A DNA stretch of 64,000 nucleotides. Source: Paracoccus sp. (in: a-proteobacteria). Its GTDB lineage: Bacteria > Pseudomonadota > Alphaproteobacteria > Rhodobacterales > Rhodobacteraceae. The stretch's first letter is position 1. Every line of letters starts with the position of its first letter. The notes under the pieces were generated by a model. That model did no database searches and was not told where the DNA came from. It saw only the letters and a list, made by a program, of their open reading frames with translations. The stretch is taken from contig NZ_JAUNTW010000005.1 in NCBI RefSeq assembly GCF_030538495.1, forward strand, positions 144,534 through 208,533, read 5' to 3'. Shown here piece by piece: positions 44,994 through 53,289 of the stretch. A program made the translations under genes and the position numbers.

Positions 44994-46081
44994 TCTTCTT
45001 CTCCTGCTGTTTCAAAGCTGTCTAAGAATTTTTGATATTCAACGAAGATCTTTCCATTTAACATATCGGTGTGCAATCGTGCCTGTGCGTTGATAAATCG
45101 TTCCCCCAACATACGGTCAAATTCTAAGTTAAACTTTTCGTAACCGCCAGGTGCGCTTGTGAATTCACCGACGTACAGGCCTTTGTTTGTCATGAAAAAA
45201 TCAATTCGTAGAAATGGCAACGGAACAAGCTTGCTTAGATCTGATGCTATTTTGTTCCAGTTATCAGGGTACCCCGCCCCCGAAAACAGCGCATCGGGAT
45301 ATTTCCCGCTGATTTTTTCTTTGCCATCGACATAAAAACAGTGTTTATCCTCATTTCCCAGCCGACAGCCTTCGAGGGCTAACCCGATTTCACCATAAAA
45401 GGTATAGAATTTTAGGTCATTAGGAACGCCTCCATCGTGCCCCTCTAGCAATTCTTCTGTCAGGAAGCGTTTCGAAAGTAAATAGCCGGAATCAATTTGT
45501 CTCTTCACCTCGTCTTTGACTTGGTCAAAAGACGAATATTCTTGTTTCGTTTTTAGATTTATAATACGTCCATCAGCCTTGAAAACGAAAACGCCTTTTG
45601 AGCCGCTGTCATGCATCGGCTTTAGAATCGTACCCGGCTTGACCGAAATATTCTCGATTCTTTCGCCAACTTGATATTGCTCAGCAACCTTAAAGCCGTT
45701 GGTAAGGGCAAATTTGCGACCACTTGTTTTTTGGAAAAGACGTCTGTTTCTTTTGATCCCGATGGATTGTGAAACAGCATTTGTGAACGCCCGATACTGG
45801 GACATAGAAGCAGAAAATGACGCGCCGACGGGAATGCGTTTATAGTTCTTTCGGACTCTCCATTCAGTTAAATATTCTGTAGGCACTGACATTAATATCT
45901 TGTCATGGAGGTCGGCGCGGCCCAGCGCTGTCATTTTGGAGGCAAGCCTGAATGCAGAAACTGCATTCATTTTCCCATCTTCGCGTGATTTGACGATCGC
46001 CGTATCCACAATCGTTTCCAAATCAAGATTCTGCGGCATTTTCAGGTATCGCAAGATATCAGAAAAGGTTGTATCTTCCAT
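44990..46081 (-). CDS. TupA-like ATP-grasp protein, low GC
   Basis: A 363-aa protein whose residues about 150-320 match the TupA-like ATP-grasp family: LKPMHDSGSKGVF (nucleotide loop), VPNDLKFYTFYGE, LPFLRIDFFMTNKGLYVGEF and a final TSAPGGYEKF. Such proteins are found in polysaccharide loci (teichuronopeptide-type) and are thought to ligate an amino acid or other acid to a sugar. Base composition is strikingly different: two sampled 60-base lines total about 41% GC against about 70% in a line of the adjacent gene, so recent acquisition is likely. It starts 7 bases after the NeuB fusion gene. Confidence 0.75.
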   Translation of the reverse strand: MEDTTFSDILRYLKMPQNLDLETIVDTAIVKSREDGKMNAVSAFRLASKMTALGRADLHDKILMSVPTEYLTEWRVRKNYKRIPVGASFSASMSQYRAFTNAVSQSIGIKRNRRLFQKTSGRKFALTNGFKVAEQYQVGERIENISVKPGTILKPMHDSGSKGVFVFKADGRIINLKTKQEYSSFDQVKDEVKRQIDSGYLLSKRFLTEELLEGHDGGVPNDLKFYTFYGEIGLALEGCRLGNEDKHCFYVDGKEKISGKYPDALFSGAGYPDNWNKIASDLSKLVPLPFLRIDFFMTNKGLYVGEFTSAPGGYEKFNLEFDRMLGERFINAQARLHTDMLNGKIFVEYQKFLDSFETAGEEE

Positions 46082-46088
46082 CTTATCC

Positions 46089-47630
46089 TCACGTCGCGCT
46101 GCGGAAATATTTGTGGTGTTCGCTGTCGTTCACCTTTTTTTCCTCGGACCCGATAATCACTTCGGCTTCGCGGATGGCGGCGACGTAATCGGCGAATTCG
46201 CGCGTGGTCAAATCCAAAGCGACCGCGTCAAAATGCGCCCATTCGGTGTTGCCCAGTTTGACATGCTTTTCCACCATTTTCGCGCCTGCGGCCACGGCCA
46301 GTTTAGATGCGGTCGCGCCGAAATCATGGCTGGAATAGGCCGGAACGATATGAGGATGGTCTTTGGACAGGTCGCGGTAATGACGGATCACGCCAATATC
46401 GCAATCATGCAGCGGCGTGGGATAGGCCGAATTGCACTGCATCAGATACAGCCGGTCGCAATTCGTGAAGGTTTCCAGCACCCAGTTTTCATAGGCTGTA
46501 TCGGTCATGCCGGTTGATAGAACAATCCCGCCCCGGTAATTCTGCGCCACATGCGCCAGATATTCGGTATGTTCCGAAATCGTGGACGGCAGTTTCACCA
46601 GATCGGGCTGGAATTGCTGCATGAAATGGAATGACGGTTCATCCAGAACTGACGCAAACCAGCGGATGCCCAAATCTTTGCACAGACGATCCAGATATTC
46701 AAAGTCATCCTGGCTGAGTTCAAGCTGGCGGCGATAATCGCGGAACGTCTTCCCAAAAGGCGAGACATATTTACTGTCAAGCTGTTCCTGCGAATAAAAG
46801 GTTTCGATATCGCGTTTCTGCACCTTGATAAAATCGGCACCTGCGGCGCTTGCGGCGCGCACCATGCGTTCCAGCCGGTGCCGGTCGCCAAAGTGGTTCG
46901 TGGTCAATTCGGCGGTAATCAGCACGCGATCCGGCGATTGGGCCGCGTCATGCGCCACACGCGGCAAAAAGCGCGCGCCCAGTTCTTCGGGCGTCAGCGA
47001 CGAAAACGCCCGGTCGCCGACATGCTGCACATCGATTTCACTGTCGCGCAGCATATACAGCGTGTTGACGAAGTAATATTCCTGCGGCGTAAACCGGTCA
47101 TGCCGTTCGTTTTTATGGGCCGGTGCAAAATCGTGGTCGATCGCGTGGGCATATCCTTTGTCCGCCGCAAAATCAAAGCCGACCATATAGACGGTTTGAC
47201 GGCGTCCGCGTTGCTGAGCGATCAGACGCGCCAGACGCAGGGCCGACAGGAACAGAATATCTTCGATCACGAAATCCTGACCCGGCTCGTCGCAGACCAG
47301 CCGACCCATCATCATATCGGTGCCTTCCTGAGACCCCGGCACATAATCGCTTTTGATCACATGAATATGCGACCCCGACAATTCGGTCGAGGTAATATAC
47401 AAGCGCGACCGCCAGCCGCTGGCCTGCAACGCATCATGCACCCAGTCGTCATGGAAAATCGAAATATCGCAGGGCGCGATCCGTTCCGCATCATTCAGGC
47501 CGATTACCAAAGCATTGGCGAAAATGGCCGGGTTGATGCGGTCAATCGACGCCCCTTTACCCAGAATGAAGATCGTATCGGTGCCGAATGTCGACGCGAT
47601 ATTTGCGACCTGGCGCGAGAAATTCTCCAT
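46089..47630 (-). CDS. Maf-like domain fused to NeuB-type nonulosonate synthase (no SAF domain)
   Basis: A 513-aa fusion. Residues about 18-225 resemble the Maf/MptE-like fold (IFILGKGASIDRI, ALVIGLNDAER, VYMVGFDFAADKGYAH). Residues about 236-512 are a NeuB TIM barrel: VLITAELTTNHFGD, AGADFIKVQKRD, GGIVLSTGMTD (about 368-378), QCNSAYPTPLHD, YSSHDFGAT, KMVEKHVKLG, and a closing SEEKKVNDSEHHKYFR. NeuB condenses phosphoenolpyruvate with an N-acetylhexosamine. The usual C-terminal SAF (antifreeze-like) domain is absent. The start at 47630 has GAAGGA upstream and overlaps the phosphatase gene by 74 bases; 47660 is a second option. Confidence 0.82.
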   Translation of the reverse strand: MENFSRQVANIASTFGTDTIFILGKGASIDRINPAIFANALVIGLNDAERIAPCDISIFHDDWVHDALQASGWRSRLYITSTELSGSHIHVIKSDYVPGSQEGTDMMMGRLVCDEPGQDFVIEDILFLSALRLARLIAQQRGRRQTVYMVGFDFAADKGYAHAIDHDFAPAHKNERHDRFTPQEYYFVNTLYMLRDSEIDVQHVGDRAFSSLTPEELGARFLPRVAHDAAQSPDRVLITAELTTNHFGDRHRLERMVRAASAAGADFIKVQKRDIETFYSQEQLDSKYVSPFGKTFRDYRRQLELSQDDFEYLDRLCKDLGIRWFASVLDEPSFHFMQQFQPDLVKLPSTISEHTEYLAHVAQNYRGGIVLSTGMTDTAYENWVLETFTNCDRLYLMQCNSAYPTPLHDCDIGVIRHYRDLSKDHPHIVPAYSSHDFGATASKLAVAAGAKMVEKHVKLGNTEWAHFDAVALDLTTREFADYVAAIREAEVIIGSEEKKVNDSEHHKYFRSAT

Positions 47631-48303
47631 GATAGGGTTTTCCTTCAACTTCGATGTCACATTTATGTTCCAGTGCCAGCATCAGACCGGGCAACAAATC
47701 CCAAGAATAGGCACCGCGTGGATTGGTAAAGCGGGCAAAGGCGCCACGCACGACGTTATAGAGATTATACACCGCACAGCCCATCAGGCGGCTTTCCTGC
47801 GTTTCGGCCATGCCTTGCAGAATTTCGTCGCACATGGATGACGAAAACCCGCGAATACGCGACTGAATGGGCGTCAATTCATCGCCGGTCATCAGATATT
47901 CGCGCAATTCCGGCATAAACAGCAGGCTGCCCAAATGCGTTTCGCCATGCCACAGCGTAAAAGACACGCCCCATTCTTTCAGCCCGGAACAGAAATTCTC
48001 GGTCCCGTCGATGGGGTCCAGAATGGCGTAATATCCGGTGCTGGTCAGTTTGGTATCGTCGCCGAAACTTTCTTCGCCCGCAAAGGTAATATCGGGGATG
48101 TGCGTGGTCAGATAATCGCGGATTAACCCCTCGATCAGGATATCGGCCGCGGTGACGGGGCTGTTATCCGGCTTCAGCGTGATGTCATAGCGTTTGGCCT
48201 GAATCGCCGCCATATTGTCGGTAATCAGCGCCATCAACCCATGCATCAGCGCGCGGGTCTGGTCCAGAGAGGGCAGGCGGTCCGTCGGGAAAAGGTCAGT
48301 CAT
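47557..48303 (-). CDS. Inositol-monophosphatase-family phosphatase
   Basis: A 248-aa metal-dependent phosphatase (IMPase/FIG superfamily). Metal ligands and motifs: AGEESF (residues 76-80), DPIDGTENF (96-104) and WD at 201-202 in GAYSWDLLPG. Substrates in the family include inositol phosphate, PAP and sugar phosphates. Here it sits inside a nonulosonic acid operon, coupled by ATGA to Maf-like gene 2 and by a 74-base overlap to the NeuB fusion, so a sugar-phosphate substrate in that pathway (for example a nonulosonate 9-phosphate) is a reasonable guess. Confidence 0.82.
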   Translation of the reverse strand: MTDLFPTDRLPSLDQTRALMHGLMALITDNMAAIQAKRYDITLKPDNSPVTAADILIEGLIRDYLTTHIPDITFAGEESFGDDTKLTSTGYYAILDPIDGTENFCSGLKEWGVSFTLWHGETHLGSLLFMPELREYLMTGDELTPIQSRIRGFSSSMCDEILQGMAETQESRLMGCAVYNLYNVVRGAFARFTNPRGAYSWDLLPGLMLALEHKCDIEVEGKPYHGEFLAPGRKYRVDIRHRYDLHSG

Positions 48304-51149
48304 TCCGTGGCTTTCTGATGGTCCGGTTCCAATTCCGGCTTGTCTAACCCAAGCAGGTCGTAAAAATCCACCCGCTCCAGACTGTCCAGACGACCGCCCG
48401 GTGCGGCGTTCATCAGGCGGCAGCCATCGGCCTCGACCGCTTTTTGCAGGTTTTGGAACGACAGATTCACCAATTCGGTGCCAGATCCTCCGGGGCGGAA
48501 ATTGGACAGGCGTTCGGTTTCCTTGCGCCCGCCGCCATAGAAATGGGTCACCGGCCCGGAATAGTCCAGATCAACGCCGATGATCACGATTTCTTTATAC
48601 CCCATCAGATGCGCGATCTGCGCGGCCATGATGACCACCGTTTCGCCGCGATGCAGGTGCAACGGGGCGTGACGGAACGGCGCAAGCGCCATCTTCAGCC
48701 CGGAACTGCCCAGCGGGATGGCCGGAACCGTGGGTTTCTGACGCCACAGGCAGTTTGACGCGACAAAGAACTGTTCCACCGACGCGCCGTCGCGGTCGAT
48801 TTCCGCCGCATGGCTTTTGTACACCAGCGGATCGGCCACAACCAGATATTTCGGCTGCGGCAGCCCCACATCCAAAGCGCGCATCCCGCGATTGACACAG
48901 AAAATATCTTCGCCCGCCAATGCGTGCAGCGGCAGCGTGGCAATGGATGGCGCGTTGCCCACGATAAAGCACCGCTTGCGGTCAGCCCGAGGATGCGCGG
49001 CGGCGGCGTCAATCCCGGCATAGGCATCGCGCCAGTCGGCCAGCCGCTGCGCCATCTGATCAAAGCCCAGACGCAGCGTGGCGCCATGCAGCCGGTCCAC
49101 AATCGCCACCGAGACCGGCAACCGCAGCAGCAGCCCCGACATCAGCGACACCATCACATCGTCCAGATCGGCTTGCGCCAGCTGGTCCAGAAACTGCACG
49201 GCGATCGCCTCGGCCTGCGCGACATCGGCCTGACCCAGACGCAGATCAATCATGGTGCGGACGATGTTCCAGATCTTTTTCGCGGTGTCGCGGGTGATCT
49301 GATCGGGCAGGGGCAGCGCCAGAACCGCATCCACCTGCGCCCAGTCGCGGCGGCGCATGAACATCTGCAACATCTCTTCGCGCAGAACCGGGTCCAGTTC
49401 GGTGCCGGTCGTGGTCGCGCGCGCAAGCTGGTCGGCATAGCTGCGGGCGACTGCGTCGCCTTGGGCCGGGTTCAGCAACATGCCCAGCGAACTGGTCAGG
49501 AACGCGCCGTCATAGGTCCGCGCCGTGTTCAAAATCAGCGGGTTCAGCTGCGCCGGGAAAAAGCTGTCGGGCGTCGGATGCATGCGGATCAGGTCGTAAA
49601 TCCAGCGGGTGACGCGCACCGTGCCGGGCGCTGCGGGCCGTTTTTTGGCGGTCGCCGTGGCCATCAGGCTTTGCAGGGCCACGAAATTGCTGCGCCGGTA
49701 ATGGATTTCCAGCCACGCGCGCAGCCATGCCGTGTCCTGCCCATAATCGCGTTCATACCCATCCAGCAGCTGTTCGCATTCATCCAGCCGAGAGCTTTCC
49801 AACAGCGATTCAAACAGTTGCGGATAATAAGGGCGCGGAGCGTCCGATTGGGTGATCAGCCGCTTCAGCCACCAGATCGCGGCGCTGTGGCGGGTATTGG
49901 TGGCCAGAACCTGCGCGACCATGGCCTGAACATCGGTGGCATAATGGCGGCGCGCCTTGCGGGCGATCAGCAGGGCTGCGACTTCGTCCACGGGCTGCAT
50001 CACGGCGGCCAGTGACAGCATACCGGTGGCGCGCAAATGCGGGTCGGTCAGGGCATGGGTCTGACGGGTGGCGTCGGCCACGCCGATGCGATGCACCCAT
50101 GCGGCGGGCAGGGCGGCAGATTGCGCGGGCACCAGATCCTGCACCCGATGCCAGCGGCTCAGCGCCCCGGCCCAATCCCCTTGCAGGATCGACAATTCGG
50201 CATGAAGGCGGGCATATTTCGCGGATTTCGGATGTTGTTCGATCAGGGTTTCGACGCGATCCTGCGCCGCCGCCATATCCTGACCGGCGACCAAGGCGCG
50301 GACGGCTTTGTCATTGCTGGTCTGCTGGGTCGCGCCGTCGGTGACGGCAGCGCGGTCCAGCCAGAACTGCGCGGCACCCGTCCAGTCGCCCCGCGCCTCG
50401 GCCAGCAAGGCTGCCACGCGCAGGGTCGGGCTGCTATCGGGCGCGATGCTGCGCAGTTGCGCCACGATCCCGGCGGCGTCCACGGTGTTGCCGGTGTTCA
50501 GCATCGCGTCCACCACCTGCGGCATCAGGGCGGGGTCGATCACCCAGTCAGCCGCATCCAGCATATGCCAGCGGCGCACCGCTTCGGGCCAGCGTTTGGT
50601 TGTCAGCGCCGCGCGGCAATGGGCATCGGCCAGCAGATAATTTTGCGGCATCTGCGCCATGGCGCGGTCAAGAATGGCATCGGCGCGTGGAGCATCACCC
50701 ATGGCAGCCACGGCCTGCGCCATGCGGATATGGGGCAGGGCGTCTTTGCAGATTTCGCGCTGCCACAGCAAGGCGGCCGCCCGCCAGTCGCCGCGTTTTT
50801 CGGCGGCCTTGGCCTGTTCCGTCAGGCTGCCCGATGATGTCGCGGTGGTTTTTTTCGCGCCGCGCTTTTTTGCAGCGGGCCTAGGCCGGTCCGACGACCC
50901 AAACGCCGCCCGCCCGATATAGCGGATGCTGGACCCGATGGTGGCCAAAGCACCCGCCTCGGCGTAGCGCGTTGCGACCATTTGCATGATGGTTGGCTTT
51001 TGGTTTTTTTTGGCCTTAGCGGGGAACGACACGCGGGTTTCCTTTGATGATGTGCGCAAGACCGGCTGCCCGCGCGTTCTGCGCTGTTTCGGCCTCATTT
51101 CCTGCGGGGCTTGGCTGGGACGGTGCGGTCCCGTTTGCTGATCCGCCAT
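48300..51149 (-). CDS. TPR-like/Maf-type (DUF115) protein 2
   Basis: A protein of about 949 aa, paralogous to the product of 42032-44236 across both its TPR-like region and the C-terminal Maf/MptE-like domain (KRCFIVGNAPSIATLPL near residue 727, IFCVNRGMRA, PKYLVVADPLVYKSH, IVIIGVDLDYSG). It has about 55 extra basic, Pro-rich N-terminal residues. Start choice is uncertain: 51164, 51149 (used), 51098 or 50987 are possible, and 50987 would align the N-terminus with its paralogue. It heads a five-gene minus-strand operon and is preceded by a CtrA-type box. Inferred role: nonulosonate transfer to flagellin or another surface protein. Confidence 0.75.
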   Translation of the reverse strand: MADQQTGPHRPSQAPQEMRPKQRRTRGQPVLRTSSKETRVSFPAKAKKNQKPTIMQMVATRYAEAGALATIGSSIRYIGRAAFGSSDRPRPAAKKRGAKKTTATSSGSLTEQAKAAEKRGDWRAAALLWQREICKDALPHIRMAQAVAAMGDAPRADAILDRAMAQMPQNYLLADAHCRAALTTKRWPEAVRRWHMLDAADWVIDPALMPQVVDAMLNTGNTVDAAGIVAQLRSIAPDSSPTLRVAALLAEARGDWTGAAQFWLDRAAVTDGATQQTSNDKAVRALVAGQDMAAAQDRVETLIEQHPKSAKYARLHAELSILQGDWAGALSRWHRVQDLVPAQSAALPAAWVHRIGVADATRQTHALTDPHLRATGMLSLAAVMQPVDEVAALLIARKARRHYATDVQAMVAQVLATNTRHSAAIWWLKRLITQSDAPRPYYPQLFESLLESSRLDECEQLLDGYERDYGQDTAWLRAWLEIHYRRSNFVALQSLMATATAKKRPAAPGTVRVTRWIYDLIRMHPTPDSFFPAQLNPLILNTARTYDGAFLTSSLGMLLNPAQGDAVARSYADQLARATTTGTELDPVLREEMLQMFMRRRDWAQVDAVLALPLPDQITRDTAKKIWNIVRTMIDLRLGQADVAQAEAIAVQFLDQLAQADLDDVMVSLMSGLLLRLPVSVAIVDRLHGATLRLGFDQMAQRLADWRDAYAGIDAAAAHPRADRKRCFIVGNAPSIATLPLHALAGEDIFCVNRGMRALDVGLPQPKYLVVADPLVYKSHAAEIDRDGASVEQFFVASNCLWRQKPTVPAIPLGSSGLKMALAPFRHAPLHLHRGETVVIMAAQIAHLMGYKEIVIIGVDLDYSGPVTHFYGGGRKETERLSNFRPGGSGTELVNLSFQNLQKAVEADGCRLMNAAPGGRLDSLERVDFYDLLGLDKPELEPDHQKATE

Positions 51150-51177
51150 GATCTCTGGAAACATTTACACAATATTT

Positions 51178-51194
51178 ATTAACGCGGCGTTAAT
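51178..51194. promoter_or_regulatory. CtrA-type box in the divergent region
   Basis: ATTAACGCGGCGTTAAT is a perfect 17-bp palindrome containing TTAA-N7-TTAA, the CtrA consensus of alphaproteobacteria. It lies 29 bases upstream of the Maf-like gene 2 start (51149) and 134 bases upstream of the plus-strand dehydrogenase gene. AT-rich sequence (AATATTTATT) next to it could form the -10 of the minus-strand promoter. Confidence 0.6.
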
Positions 51195-51327
51195 ACCGGT
51201 CTGCGATGTGCGGGGCAAGAATAAAAACCGCACGATGACGGTTCCGTGACGGCAGCGCGCCGGGATGGCTGTTCAGCGTTGCCGGAACCCGCTAAAGCCT
51301 GCGCTTGGCCAATCAGGGGGCGGTGTG

Positions 51328-53289
51328 ATGTCAGATGTGAACCTGCGCGTCAGCGTGGAACAGGGCGCGGCGGTGATCGCCGGAGACGTGACGCTGGCCG
51401 CAGCGCCGGGGCGTGCGGCGCTGATGGCGGTGCTGGAGGGGCTGGGCGATGTGGGCCGCGTGGTTCTGGCCGGGGGATTTGACGATGCGGGCGATGATGA
51501 CGCGGTCCCGTCGCTGCCCGATCTGGTGGCGCGCATCGCCGCGCATCCGGTGCCGGTCGTCGCCGCGATCAACGGCGCGGCACTGGGCGGCGGGCTGGAA
51601 CTGGCACTGGCCTGTCGCGCGCGTGTGGCCGCCCCCACGGCCCGGCTGGGCCTGCCGGCAGTCAGCCTTGGACTGATCCCCGGCGCGGGCGGGACGCAGC
51701 GGCTGCCTCGGTTAATAGGCATCGCGGCGGCGGTTGATCTGATTGCCACGGGCCGCGTGATCGGCGCGGACAGCGCGGCGGAACTGGGGCTGGTCGATGC
51801 GGTAGCAGACGACCCGGTGGCGCGGGCCTGCACCGTGGATTTGCCGGACCGTGCGGACCGCGCCACCCCCGACCCCGCCGCCATCACCGCCGCCCGCGCG
51901 CAGGCCGCCAAACGCAGCGCCCGCCAGACCGCGCCGGGTCGCGCCATTGATCTGGTCGCGGCATCGGCGGAATGTTCGCTGGAACAAGGGCTGGCGCAGG
52001 AACGCGCGGCGTTCATTGCGCTGAAAAACAGCGATCAGGCGGCGGCGCTGCGGCATGTGTTTTTCGCCGAACGCACAGCGATTGCGCAGGGCCGCGTTGA
52101 TGCGCCCGACATCACCCGCGCGGTCGTCGTGGGCGCGGGGCAGATGGGTGCGGGCATTGCCTATGCCCTGGCGCAGATCGGCGTGCATGTCACGGTGATC
52201 TGCCGCAATGATGCGGGCATCACGCGGGCGCGTCAGGCAATCGCGCGGCTCTATGCGGATGCGGTCAAACGCGGCAAAACCACGCCGGACCGCGCCGCCG
52301 CCGATCAGGCCGCGTTGTTTCACATCCAGACCGGCTATGCCAACCTGCGCGCCGACATCGCCATCGAATCCGTGACCGAAGATATGGCCACGAAACGCGC
52401 CGTTTTCGCCGCGCTGTCGCAGGCGCTGCCGGGGGCGGTGCTGGCCACGAACACGTCCTTTCTGAACCCGACCGAACTGGCCAATGGCCTGCCCGATCCG
52501 GGCCGCGTGCTGGGCCTGCATTTTTTCAGCCCCGCCCATATCATGAAACTGACCGAGGTGATCCGCACCCCCCACACCACCTCCGACACGCTGGCGATTG
52601 CGCTGCGTCTGGCGGGACGGTTGGGCAAAATCCCGGTGCGGGCCGGGGTGTGCGACGGGTTCATCGGCAACCGCATTTTGACTCGATACCGTCAGGTCTG
52701 CGATGTGATGCTGCTGACCGGCGCATGGCCCGCGCAGGTGGACACGGCCCTGCGGAATTGGGGGCTGGCCATGGGTCCGTATGAGGTGCAGGATCTGTCC
52801 GGCCTCGACATCGCCTATGCCAACCGCAAGCGGCTGGATTGGGTGAACCGGCCCGGCATCCGCTATGTCCCCGTGGCCGATCAGATCGTGGAATCGGGGC
52901 GGCTGGGGCGCAAAACCGCCGCCGGGTGGTATGATTATGACGGCGGGCAAACGCGGTCGCCGCTGATTGATCAGATGGTGGCGGATGCCAGCCACGCCGC
53001 CGGGATCGCGCGCCATGATTACACCGACGACCAAATCACCACCCGCGCCATCGACGCCATGACGGCCGAGGGGCTGGCCATCCTGTCCGAAGGCATCGCC
53101 GAAACCCCGGCCGAGATTGATCTGGTGATGATCCACGGCTACGGCTTTCCCCGCTGGCGGGGCGGGCCGATGCACTATGCCACGCGCGCGGGGATCGCGG
53201 CCTTGCGCGCGCGGATCAACAGCTATGCCGATGACGACCCGGTGACATGGGGCGCGGCCGTTGAATTGATGAATGGGGGGACGCTGTGA
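51328..53289 (+). CDS. Bifunctional enoyl-CoA hydratase/3-hydroxyacyl-CoA dehydrogenase
   Basis: A 653-aa FadJ/FadB-type fusion enzyme. The N-terminal crotonase domain (about 1-190) has [19 protein letters not shown] (oxyanion hole) and [18 protein letters not shown] (catalytic Glu region). The dehydrogenase part has NAD motif [20 protein letters not shown] near residue 270, [14 protein letters not shown], and the C-terminal [12 protein letters not shown]. It catalyses hydration and oxidation in fatty-acid or aromatic-CoA beta-oxidation. It is shorter than FadJ (about 715 aa), within the range of alphaproteobacterial forms. ATG at 51328 is preceded by AGGGGG. It overlaps the thiolase start. 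Confidence 0.9.
   Translation: MSDVNLRVSVEQGAAVIAGDVTLAAAPGRAALMAVLEGLGDVGRVVLAGGFDDAGDDDAVPSLPDLVARIAAHPVPVVAAINGAALGGGLELALACRARVAAPTARLGLPAVSLGLIPGAGGTQRLPRLIGIAAAVDLIATGRVIGADSAAELGLVDAVADDPVARACTVDLPDRADRATPDPAAITAARAQAAKRSARQTAPGRAIDLVAASAECSLEQGLAQERAAFIALKNSDQAAALRHVFFAERTAIAQGRVDAPDITRAVVVGAGQMGAGIAYALAQIGVHVTVICRNDAGITRARQAIARLYADAVKRGKTTPDRAAADQAALFHIQTGYANLRADIAIESVTEDMATKRAVFAALSQALPGAVLATNTSFLNPTELANGLPDPGRVLGLHFFSPAHIMKLTEVIRTPHTTSDTLAIALRLAGRLGKIPVRAGVCDGFIGNRILTRYRQVCDVMLLTGAWPAQVDTALRNWGLAMGPYEVQDLSGLDIAYANRKRLDWVNRPGIRYVPVADQIVESGRLGRKTAAGWYDYDGGQTRSPLIDQMVADASHAAGIARHDYTDDQITTRAIDAMTAEGLAILSEGIAETPAEIDLVMIHGYGFPRWRGGPMHYATRAGIAALRARINSYADDDPVTWGAAVELMNGGTL

Noticed and set aside
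47515-47660. Possible frameshift splitting the phosphatase and the NeuB fusion
   Set aside because: Both proteins have complete conserved cores, and the fusion has its own GAAGGA site, so a true 74-base gene overlap is the simpler reading.
40772-51194. Genomic island ended by tRNA or integrase
   Set aside because: No integrase, transposase or tRNA lies at the borders; both flanks are normal operons (gltB terminator and beta-oxidation genes).
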